Source of the DNA: Flavobacteriales bacterium UBA972
Lineage (GTDB): Bacteria; Bacteroidota; Bacteroidia; Flavobacteriales; Schleiferiaceae
DNA: 58,869 bases
NCBI GenBank assembly: GCA_002292855.1
Contig: DBBY01000043.1
Span: forward strand, 4,112-62,980
Reading direction: 5' to 3'
Both the position numbers and the translations under genes were made by a program. Below are positions 8,349 through 14,935 of this stretch, one piece after another. Below the pieces are notes generated by a model. The model had not been told where the DNA came from. It saw only the letters and a list, made by a program, of their open reading frames with translations, and made no database searches. Position 1 is the first letter of the stretch; each line of letters starts with the position of its first letter.

Positions 8349-9122
8349 ATGTCTTCACTTCGCGCGATTTGGCGCTTATCCGCGGCCTGCTGGCTCTTTG
8401 CGCTGCTGGCGCTTAGCTTGCCCCTGATTCGCCTTGTAGGCGGTCCACGACGGGCCCACCGCTTCTTTTTGGGCTGGATTGGGGCGATGCACCGCAACCT
8501 GAACCTCAAAGTGGAACGCATCGGGGACTTACCCAATGAACCAAGCATTTTGATGGGCAACCACCCCTCGTACCTCGACATCTTTTTGTGCTACGACCGA
8601 AGGCCCACCGCAATCGTAGCCGCGAGAGAGTTTAAATGGTTTCCATTTGTGGGATGGGCGGCCCAGGCCATTGGCGCAATCTGGGTGCAGCGCAAGTGCC
8701 CCGAATCTAGAAAGCTTATTGTTCCTTGCATTCTCGAGGCCTTGCGAGCTCAACGCAGCGCATTTCTTTTTCCTGAGGGACGCACGACAGACGGGGTGCT
8801 TCCGAGCACCGTGCGCGTGGGCATGTTTAAGGCGGCGGCCGAGGCGGGCGTTCCGGTGACGTATGTCGCTATCCGCTACAGCACCCGCAAAGCCGCCTAC
8901 TTTCACGATTTAAAAGGCGGATTCATTCCGCACCTATTGAGGCATTTGTGGACGCTGCTTCGCGAACCCCAGATTGCGGTTTCGCTCCGCTACAGCCGTC
9001 CGCAGCGCTTGACCTGCCCTGAGCGCGGAATGCAGAGGTTTGAAAACTTCGTGCGGTGGCACCTTCGGCGCGACGTACCTTTGAGGACTGCGCACGCAGG
9101 CTTTGGGGCTGACCGGTTTTGA
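8349..9122 (+). CDS. 1-acyl-sn-glycerol-3-phosphate acyltransferase (PlsC family)
   Basis: A 257-residue membrane-associated acyltransferase that probably adds the second acyl chain to lysophosphatidic acid. An N-terminal hydrophobic segment (about residues 12-33) is followed by the HX4D motif NHPSYLD, a substrate-binding FVGW region and the FPEGRTTDG motif. The ATG at 8349 is chosen because it starts MSSLRAIWRLS directly before the membrane segment; the open frame runs back to 8073 but that part overlaps the lipoprotein gene. The last 18 nt, including the TGA, lie inside the first bases of the tmRNA gene, and the tmRNA promoter lies inside the coding sequence. Confidence 0.9.
   Translation: MSSLRAIWRLSAACWLFALLALSLPLIRLVGGPRRAHRFFLGWIGAMHRNLNLKVERIGDLPNEPSILMGNHPSYLDIFLCYDRRPTAIVAAREFKWFPFVGWAAQAIGAIWVQRKCPESRKLIVPCILEALRAQRSAFLFPEGRTTDGVLPSTVRVGMFKAAAEAGVPVTYVAIRYSTRKAAYFHDLKGGFIPHLLRHLWTLLREPQIAVSLRYSRPQRLTCPERGMQRFENFVRWHLRRDVPLRTAHAGFGADRF
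9076..9083 (+). promoter_or_regulatory. -7 promoter element for tmRNA, inside plsC
   Basis: TACCTTTG is an exact TAnnTTTG match 21 nt before the mature tmRNA 5' end. This would give a short 5' leader for RNase P to remove. It is embedded in the last codons of the acyltransferase gene. Confidence 0.55.
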
Positions 9123-9495
9123 CAGCAGGCCGAGGCGGTGTGTAAGCATGCCGAGCTATCCTGATGTCGCTCGTTAAAAGATGCAGGGAACAACAACAGG
9201 CGAGTACAACTACGCTCTTGCCGCTTAATTTTCTAATTGAAGATTAGGCTTGTTTCGCGCCAGGCGTGAAAGCAGGACATCCCTCGAAATCCCGGTCCCA
9301 CGGAGTTCGATTAAGGGGTGCCGAAAATGAGGGAACCGGAAGCCACCGGCCACTGAGGGCTTCTTAAATTTTAGTGGCTAAGCTTAGGGTAGGGTGTGGA
9401 TCCCCGGCCTTCGGTCGAAAAGTAATGACCCACTAAGCATGTAGAAAGCACATGGTTTCCTTGTTTGGACGTGGGTTCAAATCCCACCAGCTCCA
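9105..9495 (+). ncRNA. ssrA: transfer-messenger RNA (tmRNA)
   Basis: tmRNA rescues stalled ribosomes and tags the nascent protein for proteolysis. The 5' end GGGGCTGA and the 3' end CCAGCTCCA pair as the alanine-type acceptor stem, and GTGGGTTCAAATCCCAC is a clear T arm. The 3' CCA is not encoded; the sequence continues CAGG. The tag frame GGC GAG TAC AAC TAC GCT CTT GCC GCT TAA is at 9199-9228 and encodes GEYNYALAA, so with the tRNA-borne alanine the tag is AGEYNYALAA. The 391-nt length and pseudoknot-rich middle fit a one-piece tmRNA. Ends are placed by the acceptor stem. Confidence 0.95.
9199..9228 (+). other. tmRNA proteolysis-tag reading frame
   Basis: Nine codons plus TAA encode GEYNYALAA. 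The resume codon is taken as GGC because Bacteroidota tags begin with G-E after the charged alanine. The C-terminal ALAA is the degron read by ClpXP-type proteases. Confidence 0.85.
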
Positions 9496-9518
9496 CAGGT
9501 TGATTACAGTGACCAAAG

Positions 9519-9543
9519 AAAGCGCCCCTCGGGGCGCTTTTTC
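9519..9543. terminator. bidirectional terminator after tmRNA and the Cache lipoprotein gene
   Basis: AGCGCCCC and GGGGCGCT form an 8-bp GC-rich stem (9521-9538) followed by TTTTTC on the + strand. On the - strand it is followed by TTTCTTT, so it can also serve the convergent gene that ends at 9570. Confidence 0.85.
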
Positions 9544-9569
9544 ATTAAAATCGAGCGCCCCTAAGGCAG

Positions 9570-10073
9570 TTATGGCTTCTTGACGCGCACGTCGGTGGTA
9601 GCAACCGCCCTAATGCTGCCATTCTGGTAGATTGGGACCGAGCGCGTCTTCATCCAAATATCGCCGCCGCCTTCGTCAAAATAGGGCTCCGTCCAAACGG
9701 ACGTTGCTTGGTCAATGGGAGCTCGAAGCCATGACTGGCTGTTGATTTGGTAGGCGGAATCCATTAAACCGCTGCTGTACACCAGTTCCACTCCATCCGG
9801 ACGGTAGATGTAGGGGCTGCTGACCACCAGGCCGTTGGTGTCGAGCAGGGCAACCGTGGCGCCATAGAAGACACTAGGGTGCGAACCCAGGTAGGTGGCG
9901 ATGCGGACTTTGAGCGCTGAAGTATCGGTCGGGAGGCTAGCCTCAAGCTCCGAGGCAAAAACCGCGAGCTCCTGGGCTACGAAGGCTTGGTCGTCGGAGT
10001 CGGCAGCAGGGACTTTTTGACAGGCCGTGAGGGCAAGAGCAAAAACGGCTGGAATAAAAAAGCGAATGTTCAT
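9570..10073 (-). CDS. lipoprotein consisting of a Cache-like sensor domain
   Basis: A 167-residue predicted lipoprotein with lipobox LTAC (Cys18). The rest resembles one PDC/Cache ligand-binding domain: VALLDTNGLVVSSPYIY, an SQSWLRAP segment, WTEPYFDEGGGDIWMKTRSVPIY, then IRAVATTDVRV. This follows the usual Cache order of a Tyr/Trp-rich binding loop and a final AVATTDV strand. Cache domains normally sense small molecules outside the membrane and are joined to a transmembrane kinase or chemoreceptor. Here no membrane helix or output domain is present. The start is set at the lipoprotein signal peptide, 14 nt after a TATCTTTA element; an extension to 10112 would cross that promoter. Its partner is not visible in the neighbourhood. 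Confidence 0.8.
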   Translation of the reverse strand: MNIRFFIPAVFALALTACQKVPAADSDDQAFVAQELAVFASELEASLPTDTSALKVRIATYLGSHPSVFYGATVALLDTNGLVVSSPYIYRPDGVELVYSSGLMDSAYQINSQSWLRAPIDQATSVWTEPYFDEGGGDIWMKTRSVPIYQNGSIRAVATTDVRVKKP

Positions 10074-10087
10074 AAAGGTTGTTTTTA

Positions 10088-10095
10088 TAAAGATA
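10088..10095 (-). promoter_or_regulatory. -7 element for the Cache lipoprotein gene
   Basis: Read on the - strand this is TATCTTTA, one base from TAnnTTTG, 14 nt before the ATG at 10073. Confidence 0.5.
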
Positions 10096-10151
10096 GGCGA
10101 TTGAGTCCGCACTGCTCTCGATCAACGGGCGATGCGAATTGGATAGGGTAC

Positions 10152-10180
10152 AAAAAAACCGGCCCCGCGAGGGGCCGGTT
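10152..10180 (-). terminator. rho-independent terminator of the Omp28-like gene
   Basis: AACCGGCCCC and GGGGCCGGTT (10157-10180) form a 10-bp stem with a 4-nt loop. On the - strand it is followed by a run of seven T, 23 nt after the stop codon of the gene at 10204-12237. Confidence 0.9.
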
Positions 10181-10203
10181 CCGTTTAAAAACGTTTTAAG
10201 CAC

Positions 10204-12237
10204 TTAGCGCACCACCTGCAAGGGCAAAGTTTGCACGCTACCCTCGGCCTCAACCTGCACGAAGTACAGGCCACTGGACCACTGAGCAAGACTCAGCACC
10301 AATTCTGTTCCGCCCTCGGCAGAACCGCTGGCAAGCGACTGCCCCATGGCATTGATCAGGCGGTAGGTGCATGTACCAGCCACCTTACTCAAATCCACAC
10401 GAACCAAGTCGTTGGCGGGGTTGGGGAACAAGCGTACCGAACGCAGTCCGTCTTCGCCCATGCCGATTCCGCTCGAGGTCAAATCAACCGACTGGTAAAT
10501 CTCCTTGGTGGACATGTCTTGAATCCAAACCATGACGCCGAGGTCGTTAAAGTCCTCAACCGTGTGGGCCACTGCGTGGTCCACTGGAGCCGAAGCATTA
10601 ATTGGCAGCGTGTAGGAACCATTGAAGGTGTAGGACAGGTTGGCTGTCTGCATCACTCCGTCGGTGAGATTGCTAAGCGCTGTTCCGTTTGCGTCGGGAA
10701 CCAACTTTTTCATCACCTTGTAGAATACGGTCTCACCGTTGGACTTGACATTCTGCGTAGTAGACTTCTCATAAATTGCAACCTGAAGCGAAAGCGCCTT
10801 GGTGGTGCTCACGAGCGGAGTGGTGTTGATGACCATGTCTACCTTCTTGGTAGCCGCGTCAACCGTATAATAACCCGCTAAATTCATGAAGGACGGAACC
10901 CCCTTGTACTGGTTGAGGATGGGCTGGGTGATTTGACCCGCATGACCGTTCCAACCGCCATCAATTTGGGCGTTGGGAACGGAATTCACTCCATAAAGGG
11001 TACGCTTAGCCGCGGCCTCTAAGGTATAGTAAGGGTCGCCGGTTCCGGGCCAGCTCATCTGGTACTTAATGTAGTTGTAGTCTCCGGCGGTTTGGGCGTC
11101 CATGAGGTTTTTGAAGGTCGTATTGGCCGGAGCACAGGGTGCGCAGGTCGACGAGCTGAACACTTCGATGAGCGGACGGCGCACCGCGATGCTGTTGACC
11201 ACCACGACCTGCTTGGTCACCGTGTCGTTGCTCGGGTCGCTATCGGCCTGACCGTTGGGGTTTGAGGTCCAAAAGTCGACGGTATAGGTTCCCACCGCAG
11301 TAGGCGTCCAAGCCTGGGGGTGCGTAAGCGTTGCCGTGGCGGCAGAAGCAACGTTGAGGGTAGATACGGTTCCGCTCACGGGCGTTCCTCCGTTTACACG
11401 GTAGTTCAGGGTTGCACTGGTGATGGCATTGCTTCCGCCGTTGAGGAACTTGGCCGTCATGGTAAACGGAGCCTGGCCCAGCACCAAGAAGTCATCCACA
11501 GTTACCTCGTTGCCGATGAAGTTGTTGGCAAGCTGTACCCCGGGGATAAACTCGTAGTACCTATTGTCTGCAGGAGTGGCATCGGTACCCGCCTGAATGG
11601 GCACACTGGGCGAACCCGCCACCGAGTAGGCCGTAGTGCTGTTGACCTGAATTCCAACTGAAAGAGTCGCACCCGTGCAAGCATTGCGCTGGTCCACTAC
11701 ATAAATTTTATTAGTAGTCTCTTCAAGTACCATGGACCAGTAGGTCCAGCAGGTGCTGCCCACTTGGCCGAACGACGAGAACATCACCCACTGCTGGCGG
11801 TTCGGGGCGGTTCCGAAGGTCTTGGTCACAATGAGGTCGTTGGTTCCGACCGAAGCCAGACCCCAGATGCACACGGAATTGTTGGGTATGCTTGCGTCGG
11901 GCAATGCAGCCTTAGTGTAGCTCGGAGCCGTAGCGGCAGCCACATCAAAGGTTAAAATCCCTGAAGTAGAAACCTTAAACTGGGTTACTGCGCTGCCATT
12001 AAACTGAAAAGCGAAGGGAAGCGTTTGGGTAGACGACCAAGCGGGCGTGGCCGCTGGAGCGGTAGAAATAGCCGTCCACGTTGTGGATAAACCGCCGCCA
12101 ACAGGGTATTCAGAGTCGGCATTGAGTCCGCCTGGATTGCCGTTAATGGTGCTGGGCAGGTAGTAGTACTGGGCTGAGACCGAGGCCCCAGCGAGCAGAA
12201 AAACCAAAATAATAAGGGTGCGTAGGATGTTGCGCAT
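10204..12237 (-). CDS. Omp28-related secreted protein with T9SS C-terminal signal
   Basis: A 677-residue exported protein. It has a signal peptide ending GASVSAQ. Next comes an approximately 240-residue beta-rich region (STINGNPGG...) and an Ig-like part (residues about 255-350). The Omp28-like domain starts at RRPLIEVFSSSTCAPCAP, whose CxxC at about 364-367 resembles a thioredoxin-type active site. The last 80 residues form a type IX secretion sorting domain (RLFPNPANDLVRVDL, GLYFVQVE). Omp28 proteins are surface proteins of Bacteroidota without a settled function. It is preceded by an exact TATGTTTG element and followed by a strong terminator, so it is probably a single-gene unit. Confidence 0.88.
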   Translation of the reverse strand: MRNILRTLIILVFLLAGASVSAQYYYLPSTINGNPGGLNADSEYPVGGGLSTTWTAISTAPAATPAWSSTQTLPFAFQFNGSAVTQFKVSTSGILTFDVAAATAPSYTKAALPDASIPNNSVCIWGLASVGTNDLIVTKTFGTAPNRQQWVMFSSFGQVGSTCWTYWSMVLEETTNKIYVVDQRNACTGATLSVGIQVNSTTAYSVAGSPSVPIQAGTDATPADNRYYEFIPGVQLANNFIGNEVTVDDFLVLGQAPFTMTAKFLNGGSNAITSATLNYRVNGGTPVSGTVSTLNVASAATATLTHPQAWTPTAVGTYTVDFWTSNPNGQADSDPSNDTVTKQVVVVNSIAVRRPLIEVFSSSTCAPCAPANTTFKNLMDAQTAGDYNYIKYQMSWPGTGDPYYTLEAAAKRTLYGVNSVPNAQIDGGWNGHAGQITQPILNQYKGVPSFMNLAGYYTVDAATKKVDMVINTTPLVSTTKALSLQVAIYEKSTTQNVKSNGETVFYKVMKKLVPDANGTALSNLTDGVMQTANLSYTFNGSYTLPINASAPVDHAVAHTVEDFNDLGVMVWIQDMSTKEIYQSVDLTSSGIGMGEDGLRSVRLFPNPANDLVRVDLSKVAGTCTYRLINAMGQSLASGSAEGGTELVLSLAQWSSGLYFVQVEAEGSVQTLPLQVVR

Positions 12238-12261
12238 GGGTGATTTAAAATTAATTTAAAG

Positions 12262-12269
12262 CAAACATA
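12262..12269 (-). promoter_or_regulatory. -7 element for the Omp28-like gene
   Basis: On the - strand this reads TATGTTTG, an exact match to TAnnTTTG, 24 nt before the ATG at 12237. The intergenic DNA here is AT-rich compared with its surroundings. Confidence 0.65.
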
Positions 12270-12360
12270 GGCTTTAATGAGCACAAAATCCACAATGCAT
12301 CAACGCCAAAAGCCAGGTAGGGCCCTGAAGGTTGGCACAAGCCCGCTCCGCAAAATTCGC

Positions 12361-14271
12361 CTACTTCAGGGAGCCCGTCATCGCTAGCGGGAACTTTGCC
12401 TCTAAGTCCTTAATCCACAGTGCCTCCAAATGCTTTTGGTAGTCTGCAATGACCTGACCTCGGCATTCACTCAAGGCCTTGGGTCCTGCAGGAATGCGCT
12501 CGGTGGCGACTAGAACGTAGTTCATTCCGTCGGATTCAAAGGGCCCTTTAACCATGTCTTTGCCCTCGAATTTGGCCATAATCCTTTGCATGGCATTCTT
12601 GCCCTCGCTGCCGAGAACTACCTTCTCTACCGTGGTAAAGTTCACCAGCTCCTCCTTGGAATTAATGACCGTCTCAATCTTGGCCAGTGGTGCCTTGCTC
12701 AATGCCAGGTTGGCGGCCTTCTTGAGGGCGGCCACATTGGTGCTGTTCAGCACGCTTCCGCTAATTCGCTCCGGCCATTGGTAGTCGGCACGATGTAGCT
12801 CAAAAAATGAATTCAAACCCAGGCTGTCGGTAGAGGCCTTGTCCCAAACGTACTCTCGAGTCAACTCAAAGACCAGAATGCCTTCTCGATACTCTTGAGC
12901 AAGAAAGCGAAACTCGGTATTCTGCATCGGCAACAGTTTCTCGGCCTCCTCAAGGACCAATGCCTTTACCCATTCGTTGTAGCGCTTCATCAAGATGGCT
13001 CGATCCACCTGGCCTTCTCCGGACTTTCTCAGGGTAGGCAGGGCATCCAGGCCACGCAGTACTCGGCCGTCGGGATGCACTTGAGTCCGGTAGGAAAGCA
13101 ATTCTGCCTTTGCGGCCTTGTCTACCCCCTTGTTTTTAAGCAAGGAAGCCATTAAGCGTTCTAAATTCTGCTCGCTAACCTTTAGCTGGTACTCCCGCTT
13201 CAAGCGCTCCAAATAGGCTTTTTCGGAGGCGTTGGAACGCTCATCGCGTCGCACTTTTTGGCTAAGCTGGCGCTCTGACTCAGCCCTTGAAGGAACGGGG
13301 CTCTGCCCGTTGCGCTGAATAATATGCCAACCCAGCTTGGTTTTAACCGGCATGCTGTAGGAACCGTCCTCGGTGAGCAGGAATGCCGCATCCTCGAACT
13401 CCGGGAGCATCTGATTGATGCCAAAGGGAGCCAAGCGCCCGCCTTGCTTAGACGTCGTAGGATCTTCGCTGTACTTGAGTGCCGCCGCCGCAAAAGGTTC
13501 GCCCCCTTGAAGCTTGGCATACACATCGTTAATCTGCTTTTGTGCATCGGGATTGGGGTCTGACTCGGTATCGAGAATCAAAATATGCGAAGCCTGCATA
13601 ATGCTGCGGGCGGGGCGCTGGGCCGTCTTCTTGATCAGGTGGTAGCCAAACTGCGAGCGGATTGGGCCGACCACTTGGCCTTCAGAGGCAGTGTAAACCG
13701 CCGACTCAAAGGGGTATACCATACTAAAGACGGTGAAAAAACCCAAATCGCCTCCGCGCTCTGCGCTGTAGGTATCGGTGCTCAAGGAGGCAAGGGTCTC
13801 AAAAGGCTCTCCGCGATTCAATCGGTCTTTGATGGCCATCAGGCGGTTGTATGCCTTGAGGGTGTCGCTGGGCAAGGCGTCTTCAGCGCAGTCTACCATG
13901 ATATGGCTTGCGCGCACGTCGTACTGCATGCGTTCGTAGGCCTCGTCAATTAGGCGTTCGTCCACGCTTTTATCGGTCAGGTAGGGCTTGAGGAGCTGCT
14001 TGTAGTAGCCATTGTACTCGGCCAAAAAGGAGGGCATCGTGTCGCGACCCAAGAACTCTGCGAAGGCCACCTTGCGCTTGAAATTCACATAGAGGTCCAA
14101 GTATTCCGACTCGGTTTTGGGATCAATGCTCGCACCGACTTCCCTGTTCTTGCCGTAGACATAGTCAAATTCAGCCTTGGTAACGGACTTGGGTCCCACT
14201 CGAAACAAATCCTGTGCGCCGGCGCTCAGGGAGGCCACTGCAAGGGCCAGGATGAAGGTTGCTTTTTTCAT
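12361..14271 (-). CDS. periplasmic peptidyl-prolyl isomerase with two parvulin domains (SurA/PpiD-like)
   Basis: A 636-residue exported foldase. After the signal peptide (ending SAGAQ) comes a helical chaperone-like region. Two PpiC-type parvulin domains follow at about residues 128-225 (ASHIMV ... GGDLGFF ... YHLIK) and 232-330 (ASHILIL ... GGRLAPFG ... WHIIQ), then a long helical C-terminal part. Such proteins escort outer membrane proteins across the periplasm and isomerise prolyl bonds. The domain order resembles SurA, but the long C-terminal extension is typical of Bacteroidota members. A TAAATTTG element lies 7 nt before the ATG. It is divergent from the NlpC/P60 gene. Confidence 0.92.
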   Translation of the reverse strand: MKKATFILALAVASLSAGAQDLFRVGPKSVTKAEFDYVYGKNREVGASIDPKTESEYLDLYVNFKRKVAFAEFLGRDTMPSFLAEYNGYYKQLLKPYLTDKSVDERLIDEAYERMQYDVRASHIMVDCAEDALPSDTLKAYNRLMAIKDRLNRGEPFETLASLSTDTYSAERGGDLGFFTVFSMVYPFESAVYTASEGQVVGPIRSQFGYHLIKKTAQRPARSIMQASHILILDTESDPNPDAQKQINDVYAKLQGGEPFAAAALKYSEDPTTSKQGGRLAPFGINQMLPEFEDAAFLLTEDGSYSMPVKTKLGWHIIQRNGQSPVPSRAESERQLSQKVRRDERSNASEKAYLERLKREYQLKVSEQNLERLMASLLKNKGVDKAAKAELLSYRTQVHPDGRVLRGLDALPTLRKSGEGQVDRAILMKRYNEWVKALVLEEAEKLLPMQNTEFRFLAQEYREGILVFELTREYVWDKASTDSLGLNSFFELHRADYQWPERISGSVLNSTNVAALKKAANLALSKAPLAKIETVINSKEELVNFTTVEKVVLGSEGKNAMQRIMAKFEGKDMVKGPFESDGMNYVLVATERIPAGPKALSECRGQVIADYQKHLEALWIKDLEAKFPLAMTGSLK

Positions 14272-14278
14272 AGACTGC

Positions 14279-14286
14279 CAAATTTA
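14279..14286 (-). promoter_or_regulatory. -7 element for the parvulin gene
   Basis: On the - strand this reads TAAATTTG, an exact TAnnTTTG match, with 7 nt to the ATG at 14271. Confidence 0.65.
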
Positions 14287-14336
14287 CGGCACAGGCTTTG
14301 CCCTTTAGGCGAATTTGACCTAAATTGAAGTCCGCC

Positions 14337-14876
14337 ATGAAAAAAATCCTTAACCCCGCCGCTTTGCTTTTGGCAGCATGCCTGCTTTTGGCGCGGACTA
14401 CCTTGGCTGCGCAGGACTCCGTCTCCTGGACTTCGTTGGAGGAGCGGTACCAGTCTGTTTTGGGCCAAACCTACCGCTCTGGCGGAATAAATCCGGGGGG
14501 ATTCGACTGCTCCGGACTTCAGAAGTACCTTTTTAAGGCCTACGGCTATACCATGCCGGCGAGCAGCTCGAGCTATGCCAATTGGGGGCGCAGCATTGAG
14601 CGCGACAGCATAAAGCCTGGTGATTTCTTGCTTTTTGCGGGGCGGAGCGCCGGAAGCATTGGGCATGTTGGCCTTTGCGTGGGGCGTGCCGAGGGCAAAA
14701 TTCTCATGCTGCACTCTGCCACCCATAGCGGAGTACTAATTGAAAATTGGGTCGGACAGTCCTACTACGAGCGCAGGTACGCCGGGGCACGACGCGGAAT
14801 CGCGTTCCGCTTTGAAGACGAAGCCTCGGAGGCCAGCGGCCCTATCGCCGCCCAAGACCCCGAAAAGGCATTGTAG
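14337..14876 (+). CDS. NlpC/P60 family cell-wall peptidase
   Basis: A 179-residue exported cysteine peptidase that probably cuts peptide cross-links or stems of peptidoglycan. The signal peptide ends near ARTTLAAQ. The catalytic Cys58 is in GGFDCSGL, His110 in IGHVGL, and a third polar residue is near H126 in MLHSATHSGV; all fit the NlpC/P60 triad. The ATG at 14337 begins MKKILNPA and is preferred to TTG 14325. It is divergent from the parvulin gene with only about 65 bp between the two starts. There is no LysM or SH3 targeting domain, so it may be targeted by the outer protein surface only. Confidence 0.9.
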   Translation: MKKILNPAALLLAACLLLARTTLAAQDSVSWTSLEERYQSVLGQTYRSGGINPGGFDCSGLQKYLFKAYGYTMPASSSSYANWGRSIERDSIKPGDFLLFAGRSAGSIGHVGLCVGRAEGKILMLHSATHSGVLIENWVGQSYYERRYAGARRGIAFRFEDEASEASGPIAAQDPEKAL

Positions 14877-14924
14877 GGATGATATCGCCTGCCCATTAAT
14901 CCCGCTGCGAGTGCCGCGCAGGGC

Positions 14925-14932
14925 TACCTTTG
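14925..14932 (+). promoter_or_regulatory. -7 element giving a predicted leaderless mRNA for the fusion gene
   Basis: TACCTTTG is an exact match and ends 3 nt before the ATG at 14936. Transcription should start at or next to the start codon. Confidence 0.65.
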
Positions 14933-14935
14933 AGC

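Noticed and set aside
9181..9228. A possible small protein starting at ATG 9181 in the tmRNA
   Set aside because: It shares the frame of the tmRNA tag, but tmRNA resumes translation at GGC 9199; no independent evidence for initiation at this ATG.
10231..10881. A 216-residue open frame on the + strand
   Set aside because: Antisense to the T9SS sorting domain region of the Omp28-like gene.
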